A stretch of 64,000 bases of DNA, taken from assembly GCA_014218235.1 (NCBI GenBank), contig CM024759.1:76777079-76841078 (forward strand), read 5' to 3'. Source of the stretch: Colocasia esculenta. Taxonomy: Eukaryota > Streptophyta > Magnoliopsida > Alismatales > Araceae. How positions within the stretch are numbered: position 1 is the stretch's first letter; every line of letters begins with the position of its first letter. The position numbers and the translations under genes were made by a program. Below, piece by piece: positions 46,523-56,092 of this stretch. Below the pieces are notes generated by a model, which searched no databases, had not been told where the DNA came from, and saw nothing but the letters and a program-made list of their open reading frames with translations.

Positions 46523-47614
46523 CTATGTTGAGAAACAAAGCCAAGAGGGTGCCTTCTTCTGCAGCCGCTCTGCCTTCCTAGCTTTGGAAGATCCGGGCCG
46601 GCGAGAGCCGTTCCTATCTCTAGTACGGAGGCCTTCCTCTTCGGGACCCTCAACTCCATTTTCGGCATCTCGGGCCTGACAAGATATTGCCTCGCCAAGC
46701 TCGCGTTCCAGCTGAGCCATCCGCAGCTCTCGCGTCTTCTGACGCTTGCGCACTTCAGCAGCCTGGGGATCATCAGCTTCAGCATCGCTCTCCAGAGCTT
46801 CAAATCGCTGGGCCCAGGTCGTCTCAACCTGACGGGTGTACACCCTGTTCCAAACATCGGTGATGAAATTCATCCAACGCTCCTGCTGGACTCCCATGCT
46901 AAAGGCGGATCCCGTATGTTGCTCCAGCGCCTCTCGAATAACTTCAATGGGCGCCGGGTCTGTGGAGTCTGCCAATGCCGTAATTCGGCCAACAAGGAAT
47001 TCCCAGCAGCCATCATCAGCAAAGTGCGGGGCTGGTTGCGTTCCTTCAGGCCATCTTATACCATGCTCGGGGGGAGCACCAACCTCCAAGGGTGGAGAGT
47101 TCTCCTCGTCAAGATTCGGCACAATGTCTGCCCCAGAAAAGAAATCAGCAGCAAAGAAAAAGGCTGTTAGCAAGACAAAGCTGATAAAGCACCAAGTCAA
47201 AAATGCAAGGCATAAAGCTCGGTTCTTCTCACCTGGGGCGGGAATTTCGCCTTCCTCCTCAGCCTCAGATTCTGAAGGTTGGGCGAGATGGGATGGTCCA
47301 GGATGCGGATCTTGAAAGGAGCTGGGAAAATATGGCGAAGTTGCATAAAATTGTTCCCCATTATATGAAAAGGTTGGAGGAACATAAGCAGCATCTGCCT
47401 GGTGAAGACCTCCGCCTCCACTTGTGGTATCGCCCACTTGAAAAGCGGATTGAGCTGGCAAGTCCAGAAACGGGCTCATTGAAATTCCCCAACTCGAGAT
47501 GGAGAAGTTCGCCCCTGAGACAGAATATGAATCTGTCATTCCCCAGCCAAACAATTGATCACAGAATTCTGCCCCTTTTAAAAGTAAATACAGCAAGGGA
47601 GGAGGATTCGTCAT
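46523..47614 (-). CDS. Unrecognised 363-aa protein with coiled-coil C-terminus
   Basis: This is one of the longest intact ORFs of the window. The N-terminal third is Gly/Ser/Pro-rich and acidic (PSESEAEEEGEIPAPGE). A hydrophobic stretch ALCLAFLTWCFISFVLLTAF follows at about residues 130-155; it may be translated intron, since splice-like ends flank it (near 47240 and 47130), or a membrane segment. The C-terminal half is charged and helical (ERWMNFITDVWNRVYTRQVE, KRQKTRELRMAQLERELGEA) and ends in a Lys/Arg-rich stretch. No known domain was recognised. It lies downstream of another minus-strand ORF (48144-47683), and both are preceded by a minus-strand TATA box at 49011-49018. It may be an accessory gene of an unidentified transposable element. 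Confidence 0.45.
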   Translation of the reverse strand: MTNPPPLLYLLLKGAEFCDQLFGWGMTDSYSVSGANFSISSWGISMSPFLDLPAQSAFQVGDTTSGGGGLHQADAAYVPPTFSYNGEQFYATSPYFPSSFQDPHPGPSHLAQPSESEAEEEGEIPAPGEKNRALCLAFLTWCFISFVLLTAFFFAADFFSGADIVPNLDEENSPPLEVGAPPEHGIRWPEGTQPAPHFADDGCWEFLVGRITALADSTDPAPIEVIREALEQHTGSAFSMGVQQERWMNFITDVWNRVYTRQVETTWAQRFEALESDAEADDPQAAEVRKRQKTRELRMAQLERELGEAISCQARDAENGVEGPEEEGLRTRDRNGSRRPGSSKARKAERLQKKAPSWLCFST

Positions 47615-47682
47615 AAAAAGGAATATGTCATGAAAGAATATATACGGGCTTGAGAAAATCGGCTCACCAAAAGAAGTTGTCC

Positions 47683-48144
47683 CTACAGGAGGCTATCCCG
47701 GAACCTTAAAATGGCAAATTCCAAATACCTCCTCTCGGCCGAAATGCAGGGATCCTTCTGGGACATATTGGGTGGGATGAACCCCTGGATGAAGGAAAAT
47801 AATTCCTTGTCAGATGGGAAATGGCTTGGATAGCCTCCTTTCCGCATATAATGATAAGTCCCCTTTCGAAGACAAATGCGAGAGTGATCCACTGAGCCGT
47901 TTGGGGCAAGACCTTCAGGGTTAAGGGTTGCTACTATATGGTAACCACTATCCAGAGAAGGTAAATTGGCTTCAGTAATACGGGGCCTCGCCAGGGCAGG
48001 CATCATAATTCCTTTCGGAACAACCCCGTCACGAGTCTTCTGGCTGTGGTTGTCACGGGCCAAGTAATTTTTCTTGAAAGGCATGGTGAAAGCCTGGGAA
48101 GCCACAAATAAAACAGAAAGGAAATCAGAAGAAGAAGAAGACAC
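47683..48144 (-). CDS. Unrecognised ORF upstream of the 363-aa ORF
   Basis: The internal ATG at about 48084 opens MPFKKNYLARDNHSQKTRDG. The body reads ARPRITEANLPSLDSGYHIV, GSVDHSRICLRKGTYHYMRK and SDKELFSFIQGFIPPNMSQK. I could not assign a family. The composition looks like real protein and there is no simple repeat. A GT-rich boundary near 47665 (TTTTGGTGAGCC on the minus strand) would allow splicing to the ORF at 47614. It may be exon 1 of a two-exon element-encoded gene. Confidence 0.4.
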   Translation of the reverse strand: MSSSSSDFLSVLFVASQAFTMPFKKNYLARDNHSQKTRDGVVPKGIMMPALARPRITEANLPSLDSGYHIVATLNPEGLAPNGSVDHSRICLRKGTYHYMRKGGYPSHFPSDKELFSFIQGFIPPNMSQKDPCISAERRYLEFAILRFRDSLL

Positions 48145-48670
48145 TAAATCCAGCTGAGCAGAAATCCGGGATCAAAAGCACTACAAAAATGCTCCGGAAT
48201 GCAAAGCAAGGATTTGCACGGGTCGCGTGTCGTCACTTTCAGTTCCGACACGTGTCCCGTGGGGGGCATTTGTTGGAAGGTAAAAATGTGACACGTTTAC
48301 GTCAACAGGAATTATAAAATTCATCAGATGATGGTCCGGCGACTTGGCTAGTTGAAGCTTATTTTCGGCGGACAATCGTTCAAGTTACGGACAGGATGAA
48401 AGGGGCCGTTGGGCAACGAAAATTAAATGTTGGTTATCAGCAGGCCTGGTTACAATACATTATCAGCAGCCTGCTCAGAGGCCAAAAAGTTGTGATTTAA
48501 AATGACCCCAAGGTTATTTAAATTACAAACTTATTAGCGGGATCCTTCCCCAAAATTCAGCAGGGGAGTTCCGGCCCTTAAAATGGTGCCCGGAGTCCCG
48601 GTTAAAATGAAAGTACAAGGAGAACATGTCTCCGTCCAAAGTACGAAGCACGGAAAAATCCGACAGCACA

Positions 48671-48960
48671 AGGTCTATAGACCGAGTACGAAGGACAAGT
48701 ACAAAGAACAAGCTCGAGAAAGAACTCCGAGGCTTGCAAAGGCACCCTCTGATCGGGCAGAACTCCGAGAAGTTGGGGCGAAACGCCAAGGAAACGGAGC
48801 CGGACTCCAGCAGCACTTCCGGCAGCACAAGGTCTATAGACCAAATACGAAGAACAAGCACAAAGAACAAGCTCGAGGAAGAACTCCGAGGCTTGCAAAG
48901 GCACCCTCCGATCGGGCAGAACTCCGAGAAGTCGGGCAGAACTCCGAGACAGAAAGAAAA
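48671..48960. repeat. Two tandem copies of a ~159-bp unit
   Basis: AAGGTCTATAGACC starts the unit near 48670 and again near 48829. Both continue through GAACAAGCTCGAG, AACTCCGAGGCTTGCAAAGG and CGGGCAGAACTCCGAGAAGT. GGTCTATAGACC is itself a perfect 12-bp palindrome. Confidence 0.9.
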
Positions 48961-49010
48961 AACTCCAGCACCTGGGCATGATAGCCTTGTAAATGAGGGT
49001 GTAGGGGGGG

Positions 49011-49018
49011 TATTTATA
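49011..49018 (-). promoter_or_regulatory. Minus-strand TATA box of a divergent pair
   Basis: The minus strand reads CTATAAATACCCCCCCTA. The same 18-mer is found on the plus strand at 49344-49361, pointing the other way. Confidence 0.65.
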
Positions 49019-49063
49019 GACAAAATCCCCCCCTCTCCCTCTCTCTCCATCGGTTAGGACCCC

Positions 49064-49300
49064 CTAACCGATGGTGACCTCACAATGAGGTCACCATCGG
49101 TTAAGGGGGGGTCTCCCCCTAACGATGGTGACCTCAACATGAGGTCACCATCGGTTAAGGGCCAACCGATGGTGACCTAAGCATGAGGTCACCATCGGTT
49201 GCCCTAACCGATGGTGACCTCATGATGAGGTCACCATCGGTTAAGGGGGAATCTCCCCTAACCAATGGTGACCTCATCATGAGGTCACCATCGGTTGAGG
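49064..49300. repeat. Array of five tandem ~40-bp hairpins
   Basis: Each unit is AACCGATGGTGACCTCA, a 3-4 base loop, then TGAGGTCACCATCGGTT. Units lie near 49064-49104, 49119-49160, 49162-49201, 49202-49247 and 49255-49300, with an extra half-unit CCATCGGTTAGG at 49048. Arms are 16-18 bp and nearly perfect. Loops and spacers vary: CAA, ACA or similar, GATG, TCA. The array sits between two outward TATA boxes. Confidence 0.97.
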
Positions 49301-49344
49301 CACCCTCTCTCTCCTCTCCCACGCAATGTAAAGGGTTCATCCCC

Positions 49345-49352
49345 TATAAATA
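49345..49352 (+). promoter_or_regulatory. Plus-strand TATA box of a divergent pair
   Basis: TATAAATA sits within CTATAAATACCCCCCCTA. It lies 326 bp from its mirror partner at 49011-49018, with the hairpin array in between. Confidence 0.65.
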
Positions 49353-49576
49353 CCCCCCCTATTCCAAAGGAAAGGGTGGTGGGAAAAACTTGCTCCGGCG
49401 AAGCCCTGTTGGAAAAATCCCAGAAAAATAGAAAAGAGCATTTGCTCATTCCCTCTCTCATTCTCAAATCCCTCCCGTCCGGTGTGAAGGTACAAATCCC
49501 CTTCTTTAGCCCGATAGGCCAGGCGCGGAGAGGAGAGCGGTCGGCGTAATCGTCATCAGCATTCCTTCTTAATCTC

Positions 49577-49710
49577 CATCCCCACATCGAGCGAGTCTCT
49601 GTGGGGTGATATTCCCGGGGTTTAAATGCCGTCCATATCGAGCGAGTCTCTATGGACACATGGTATTTAAATACTCATGTTCTCCCCGCCATCGAGCGAG
49701 TCTCTGGGAT
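49577..49710 (+). repeat. Three copies of CATCGAGCGAGTCTCT
   Basis: CACATCGAGCGAGTCTCTGT, CATATCGAGCGAGTCTCTAT and CCATCGAGCGAGTCTCTGGG occur at about 55-60 bp spacing, just before the ~84-bp repeats. Confidence 0.85.
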
Positions 49711-49730
49711 GGTGGATTTTGTGCTTATAT

Positions 49731-50330
49731 GTATATGTTTTCTTGAGGAGACTCTGCCCAAGCGGAGGTTCTGCCCAAGGACATATTCGTATATTCGCAA
49801 ATTTGTGTTCTTATATATATGTTTCTTAAGACGAAACTCTGCCCAAGCGGAGGTTCCGTCCATGAACACATATATAAAGATCACAAATTTATAATTATAC
49901 AAATATGTTCCTTAAGGAGAATCTCACCCGGGCAAAAATCTCTCTCAGGGGACGTATCCATGTAAATACAAACTCGTGTTATATGTATATGTTTCTTAGA
50001 GAAAACTCTGCCCAAGCGGAGGTTCTGTCCGAGAACATATTCGTATATTCACAAATTTATGTTCTTATGTATATGTTTCTTAGAGGAAACTCTGCCCAAA
50101 TGGAGACTCCCCTAAGAACATATCCATAAAATCACAAATTTGTGCCTATACGCATATGTCTCTTAGGAGGAATCTTGCCCGGACAAAGTTCCCTCTAAAT
50201 TCATATCCGTATAATCACAAACTTCATGTTTATATAAATGTATTTCTTAGTGGAATCTCTGCCCAAATAGAGACTCTGCCCGAGAATATATCTATATAAT
50301 CACAAATATGCCCCGTTTGTATATGTTTCT
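49731..50330 (+). repeat. ~84-bp divergent tandem repeats, about 8 units
   Basis: TATATGTTTCTTAGAGG followed by AACTCTGCCCAAGCGGAG and then GAACATATTCGTATA-like sequence recurs near 49731, 49819, 49903, 49985, 50070, 50152, 50238 and 50316. No long reading frame is shared between units. Confidence 0.88.
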
Positions 50331-50652
50331 CAAAAAAAAAGAACTCCGTTCATACGGGGGACTCCTTCTTATCGGATACTCTGTTCAAGTGGAGATACCG
50401 TTGGAGAATATATTTACAAAGTGCAAATTTGTGTTTATACACATATAACTCTTTAAGGCAAAGCCCCTCCGGGTGAAGTTTCTCCCGAGAATACATGGAT
50501 ATAAACATATGCCAATATGAAAATATCTCTACAAGGACACCCTGCCTAAGTGGGGACTCACCAAGACATATTCACCCATTCAAAAAAATAATAATAAAAA
50601 AAAGGGATTGTGATAATATACACACATCCAAAGAAAAAAGGAAATGGGACAG

Positions 50653-50958
50653 GAACCGTGCTCGGATACCCCAAATGGGAGCACATATGCACCTCCACGA
50701 GGAATATACCCGTGGAAATGAACTTTGGACAGAAATCACAATGGGACAAGAACTTCCATGGAGGTACATCCATATGTTCTCCGGAAATTGCACCCGCACA
50801 GACAAGAACCGTGCTCAGATACCCTAAATGGGAGCACATATGCACCTCCACGAGGAATATACCCGTGGAAATGGACTTCGGACAAAAATCACAAATATGA
50901 CAAGGACTTCCGTGGAGATACATCCATATGATCTCCGGAAATTGGACCCGCACAAGCA
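50653..50958 (+). repeat. Two tandem copies of a 153-bp unit
   Basis: GAACCGTGCTCGGATACCCC at 50653 and GAACCGTGCTCAGATACCCT at 50806 start two near-identical units. Both contain ATGCACCTCCACGAGGAATA. Confidence 0.9.
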
Positions 50959-50999
50959 TGAAATGAGGAGAAAATAAACTCCGCCTCAAATTCGGACTC

Positions 51000-51560
51000 T
51001 GCCTAGGAACGGCATTACAAGAGAACCTCATATAAAAATCCGCACAATAACCCTTCTAATACGGAAGTGTTGCTCCGGGTTATAATACCCCCAAGTTCAG
51101 AATCATAAATCCACGGGCATGCACCGTTCATGATAATAATCCCCATGTCTTCCCAAATAAAAAATCCATAATCAACCTTGTGCAAAAAGGAGAAAAGACC
51201 TCAAATCGGTCCACGGGTATATACCCGCTCCCCTTTTTAAAAGGAATCAAATTTTGGGCTCCCACAAAGGCAGTCGTTTCAAAAATGGAATATCCAAAGC
51301 AAAAAGCATTTCAAAACAATCAAAAGAAAGGAAAAACATGTCATAATCAGGATTTTCTAAGAAGAAGCATGTATATTTCTCTCGTCCTTTTACTATGAAA
51401 TGGTATTCGGGTTAGAAATTGGTATTAAATAATGCCAAGAGTTTTAACTCGATGTAAATGTAACATCGATTCCGGTCGATGGAGATGGAGGTCCAGCACA
51501 TGCTACCCCAATTGCCTGATGAGAATAGACATGGGACTCAAGAAGTTCAGATAAAAAAAC
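51000..51560. other. Unassigned spacer
   Basis: No gene is supported. It includes a small hairpin (TCGATGTAAATGTAACATCGA-like) near 51450. Confidence 0.4.
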
Positions 51561-51569
51561 GGCGCACCC

Positions 51570-51648
51570 GTCCGTTCGCGGACACCCCCGTCCGTTCGCG
51601 GACACACCCGTCCGTCTCACGGACACCATACCCGTCCGTCTAACGGAC
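51570..51648. repeat. Four short GTCCG...CGGAC hairpins in tandem
   Basis: GTCCGTTCGCGGAC occurs twice (51570 and 51590). GTCCGTCTCACGGAC (51610) and GTCCGTCTAACGGAC (51634) follow. The spacing is 20-24 bp, with 5-bp stems and 4-5 base loops; the first two would fold with a TTCG loop. Confidence 0.9.
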
Positions 51649-51829
51649 ACCCAAATTTCCTTCCGCATTGTGCGGATTCTTTCTTCTGTCTGTTAGACAG
51701 GCTGGCACGCCCCGCGATATAAAAATCAAAGCATGCGAAACAAATGAATACCCCTCAAATGGAATGAAACAAATGAATCAAAACGAATGGAGGAAATTGA
51801 TGAAAATCTCCCGTGTCAACAATCACCCA

Positions 51830-53328
51830 CCGCTTTATATAGTTTCCCGGGTCTGGAAGGGCATCCTACAGTGTGTGGATTTTGTCAGAGCCAGTGTTAG
51901 GGTGTCCGTGGGTGATGGTCGCAGGTGTTTGTTTTAGCAGGATAGGTGGTGTGGGGAGCTATCATTGGCGGAAGCCTTCCCTGCTTTATTTGTTATTGCT
52001 AGATGCCCTTCTTCCTTGGTGGCCAGCAATTTTGAAGCACAGTTATCTCGTGGCACCTGGGTCCTGGACTCCAACCTTCAGGAGGGATCTATCCAATGAG
52101 GAGACTTGTCAGCTTGCTCAGCTCCTGGCTTCCCTTCTTCCCTTCAGACCGGTGGATAGCAGGGAATACATGTGGTCTTTGGGAGAGGACAGGGAAATTA
52201 TCTGTTAGATCAGCCTCTCTCTCCCTCTCCGATGGGGGTACTCCCCAAGATGTTTTTAGACATATTCGCGCTCCCAAGACCCCCTTAAAGGTGAAAGTTC
52301 TCAATTCTCATGTGGAGGGCTTCCCATGGGAGGCTGCCAACGTGTGATAAGCTTGCTAGGTTCCTTCCTCATATTTCTACTCGCTGCTGTCTTTGTGAAG
52401 AAGAAGACGATGACTTGGACCATCTTTTCTCAGCATGCTCTATCACAAAGAAGATCTGGTCCTTGGTTGAGCAGTGTATCCAGCAGCCCCTTCCACACTT
52501 TGCCGGGTGCATCAACTTTTGCTGAGCTGGCATAGAGAATGGATGGTGAAGGGGGATGACATGGTATGGTGGCTCATCCTACATGCTACTATTTGGGCCA
52601 AATGGAACAAGAGGAATAGTAGGATTTTCAGAAGAGAAACTCGTTCAGAGGAGTGTCTTTTTGAATTTAGTAGAGATAGCGTCTCTTTTTGGGTTAAACA
52701 GTTGAGTGGCATTGATGGGCTGAACTCCCCACTCTTTTTGTCTTGGGGGAGATGAGGTGTTCTTACCAAGGTTCAAAAACCCGGGGATCGGGATCGGATC
52801 GGTCGGCCCAAAACCGATCCGACCCGGCGATCCCGACCCCGGCTCGGCCGAGCCGGGCCGAGCCCGGCTGAGCCAGGGGTGGGTGGATCGGCCCATTATA
52901 CAGGTGTATATCTTATACAGGCTGAGTTCAGGCCGAGTCCACTGCGATTTCAGGTCTTATTTACCTGAACTCAGCCTGGGATTGGCCTGACTCAGTCCAC
53001 GACAAGGTTGAACAGGATCGGCCCGGCTCGGGCCGATCCGAGGCGGATCGGACCGGGCTCGGCGAGCCGGCCGAGCCCAGCCGAGCCGGTCCGATCCGCG
53101 TGCAAGGACCGGCTAGGTTACCCCGGCTCGGATCGGGAGGCCCAAAACCGAGCCAACTCGGCCGATCCGATCCCGATCCGGCCGAGTTTTTGAACCATGG
53201 TTCTTACCACCTACTTGGTGGGTGAATCCTTTTGTATAGAGGACTTTTTGGGTGTCTATACCTCTACACTTGTACATTCTTTTGTCTATTAATACATCTC
53301 TGTGGTACCATCCACATTTCAAAAAAAA
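51830..53328 (+). mobile_element. LINE fragment 1, 3' end with zf-RVT, split by a hAT MITE
   Basis: The decayed coding sequence contains WKGILQCVDFVRASVRVSVG, then RAPKTPLKVKVLNSHVEG and CCLCEEEDDDLDHLFSACS. This is the zinc-binding region (zf-RVT) found at the C-terminus of plant L1-type RT ORF2. It is followed by VWWLILHATIWAKWNKRNSR. Stops and frame changes occur near 52085 and 52205. A 3' UTR with GTGGTACCATCCACATTT and an A run (53321-53328) ends it. A 423-bp hAT element (52777-53199) is inserted in the 3' UTR. Confidence 0.85.
52777..53199. mobile_element. Non-autonomous hAT element (MITE), 423 bp
   Basis: It begins CAAGGTTCAAAAACCCGG and ends CCGAGTTTTTGAACCATG (inverted repeats with few mismatches). 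A perfect 8-bp duplication GTTCTTAC flanks it (52769-52776 and 53200-53207). Subterminal GATCGGGATCGGATCGGTCG and CCCAAAACCGATCCGACC are shared with the 4.5-kb hAT at 55859. An internal 15-bp inverted repeat (CAGGCTGAGTTCAGG / CCTGAACTCAGCCTG) lies at about 52918-52979. Confidence 0.95.
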
Positions 53329-53335
53329 CGTTTAT

Positions 53336-54828
53336 CAGAATGGATACTTCCTGATGAATAATTTTACATAGAGATGGAAACACATGTTTCCACATCCTAC
53401 TTCCAAGTTCCAACATTATTCCAAGCAATCTATTTATATAGGTAGATATGCTTTTAAGTTTTTGTTCAAGAATTAAACCATATGGCTCAACCCAAGCCAT
53501 AAGGTGGCATTTCTTTCACTCCTACAGTGGATGGGACAAAAAACATGAGAGGGACCTTCTTATAGTTGTCACAAAGCTGAAGCAAATGCAGACATTGGGT
53601 AAGTGCCCTAGGGCTTCAGCTTCTGGGTCCAGCTTGCCCTATTTGAGCCGTCACATGAGCTGGCCCATTTTAGGGCCAGCAAGGCTGCTAAAATGAATAA
53701 GAAAATTTTAATGAGTAACATTATATGGAACTAAAGACAACAGAAACATTCATTTTCAAATCCATCTTCGATTAAAATTCATAAACAGAAGCATAACCAA
53801 TACAGGTGCTTCCTATTATTAAGCTTCCAAGATTTCCTTAATGGAAATGAAATCAAGAACACCTGTTTCCACTCTGTCATTAACCTGTTTACACTTTACA
53901 GCCCTAGTTACTTTGAAACAATGTCCAAATCCCATGATCAACACAAGTGATCAAAACTGTAGATTCTGTGCTATTTCCATGAAGAAACAGACCAGCTTAT
54001 GTGAATATGGATAAAAAGATATCACTGCTATCAGATTCAAGTATTCTTCCATCCTTCAACACATTGTGCACAATTAATAGTATGCTTTTTATTTTCAAGT
54101 CCCTACAGAGCTTTGCAAACATGTTCAGGGATTTTAAAAGTTTTAATTCTCACTGTTTATTTATTTAAACTTAGCTATAGCTCAAGATCAACTATGGTTA
54201 TCTTAGAAGGGAGATGACCATTTTACTCATGAGAGAGAGAGAGAGAGTGCCAGACTGCAGGGCATTTCAATACAAGGGTATTTGCATCTTTGTATTATTT
54301 TCTGTGTATTTTAACATCTGTTAGAGGGATAATTTTCTAAATATTCATCATTTTCAAACACATTAGCCGGATGGACTGCTAAAAAGTTTCTAAGTTTTGA
54401 GAGGGAAAAGTAAATATATAAGACATGCAGTCCCACAAAATTCTTATAGTATAATAAATTATAAATAAGTGCCTGTTACTAATATATTTAGCTTTCTGAT
54501 CCTTGTATATTTCAACTTTTTTAATTTTTTAAACTCTAGTCCTCCTACTTTCACAAAGAAAATTGATCACCATAATCAGACGTTTGGGTTAGGATCCAAA
54601 ATGAATGCCAACCAGATTTTACTCTTCTTTCACCATAAATAGTTCATAAAAAAGGAAATAAAAAAATGCAAAGCAAGGCTGACGTTGGCTGCTTCAAAAT
54701 ATTCTAGTGCAAGTTCTAACTTTTAGATACCATAAAAAACAAAACCTGAGATGATGCCACATACGTATTCTAAACACAGTCAAAAACATCAAAATAAGCC
54801 ACTTGCACATTTAAAAGGAAATACTAAC
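53336..54828. other. AT-rich, probably intronic DNA of the VPS52 gene
   Basis: No exon is visible. The sequence is AT-rich with pyrimidine tracts and a short GA run (54233-54247), consistent with intron. The next downstream VPS52 exon was searched for by eye and not found. Confidence 0.4.
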
Positions 54829-54924
54829 CTGAATGGATGCCAATTCAACTTGACGAACATTAGTTTCAACATTCTTGGTAGACTCCTTTAGTTTTGTGCC
54901 TTTAGCCAATATATTTGAAATTTC
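54829..54924 (-). CDS. VPS52: VPS52 exon (GARP/EARP tethering subunit)
   Basis: VPS52 is a core subunit of the GARP and EARP complexes that tether endosome-derived vesicles at the trans-Golgi and endosomes. In Arabidopsis it is known as POK. This 96-bp exon has canonical borders (acceptor TTTTGCAG, donor GTTAGT) and is in phase 0 at both ends. It encodes EISNILAKGTKLKESTKNVE, then TNVRQVELASIQ. It matches the N-terminal coiled-coil block of plant VPS52, where the preceding exon ends ...ELEEC-K-x-D-E. It follows the exon at 60679-60736 in phase. The remaining exons fall outside the window or are lost in the TE-rich DNA, so I cannot say whether the gene is intact. Confidence 0.78.
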
Positions 54925-55104
54925 CTGCAAAACAAGTAGATATGAGAAGGAAAATAGAAAACTAGGGTAACTTGGAAAAAAAATGTGTGAAAGGAAAATG
55001 AGTACACTATATCCTCAAGCCATTTTTTCGGTTCAACATCTAGGCCAATGCAACTACCATCACTCCTTCAGGGAAAGAATGTAAACCTTCCATTAGGCAT
55101 TGTT

Positions 55105-55260
55105 TTTTCTTTTTCTTGAAAAGTGGACAGTACCACAAGTATTTAAATAAAGAGAGGAGGAATGTACAAGTATAGGCCAACAGGAAAGGCCCTAAGAAGT
55201 AAGAACAGCCCTGACCACTATACACCACAAGCCACACCAAGATGGAGTGGCAATCTCTAT
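55105..55260 (-). mobile_element. Severely 5'-truncated LINE insertion (156 bp)
   Basis: A T-rich start (the poly-A of a minus-strand insert) and the 3'-UTR sequence AAAGTGGACAGTACCACAAG are like those of the LINEs at 53.3 and 61.9 kb. It is flanked by a perfect 15-bp duplication CCATTAGGCATTGTT (55090-55104 and 55261-55275). It lies in the VPS52 intron. Confidence 0.88.
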
Positions 55261-56092
55261 CCATTAGGCATTGTTATCTTATGAAATCAACTAGAAAGAA
55301 GGATTCTCCAAAATAAAAGGACAACCAAGATTACATGGATAGGAGTTTTCTGAAAACATAAGATGATACAAAATGTTCACATTCTTGTCTGGCCCAGAAA
55401 AGCATTTATGAATAGTTCACTTTCTCTCCCTCCCCCATTTTTTGAGTTGGGAAGGAGTGAGATATATCACAAACAGAGACGATCATCCTAAAGGTGCAAT
55501 GTGTGAAATAAGTTGTCCATATTGAATATCTTGATACTTAGACGTAAGAAATTTGTTATTTCCAAGAGAACAATGAAGAGTCGGTAAACCATGTATATCT
55601 TGAGTACAGCTTTTCTCATAGTATAACAGGGGTAATATGTTGCAGCATTAATGTTCACTCACATCAACATTTTAGTGAATCAAATATAGACTGAACATTG
55701 TTAAATCCTTGGGTTCAAATGAAGGGCTGTTCTGTTGGGTCCATGTCATACTCAACATTTTCAATGAAAGAAACAACCACATCTTTTGAACTTTCCCTAT
55801 GGATGAAGAGAGGATGCATGTGAAGCTGCTAGCAGTGGTAAAAAGTACTTGTCAGTACCAAGGTTCAAAATCTCGGGGATCGGGATCGGATCGGTCGGCC
55901 CAAAACCGATCCGACCCGGCGATCCCGAGCCCGGCTCGGCCGAGCCGGGCCGAGCCCGACCGGGTCTGGCCAAGCTAAAGGGGGGTGGATCGCCCCCCTT
56001 AAAAAAATTGAAAAAAAATTAGAAAAAATATGAAAAAATAGGAAATATATGAACATTGTATTTATGAACTGAAATACATGAAAAAATTGTAT

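Noticed and set aside
49064..49300. CRISPR-like repeat array
   Set aside because: The repeated unit is a palindrome with 3-4 base loops and almost no spacers, in a plant genome; it has no CRISPR architecture.
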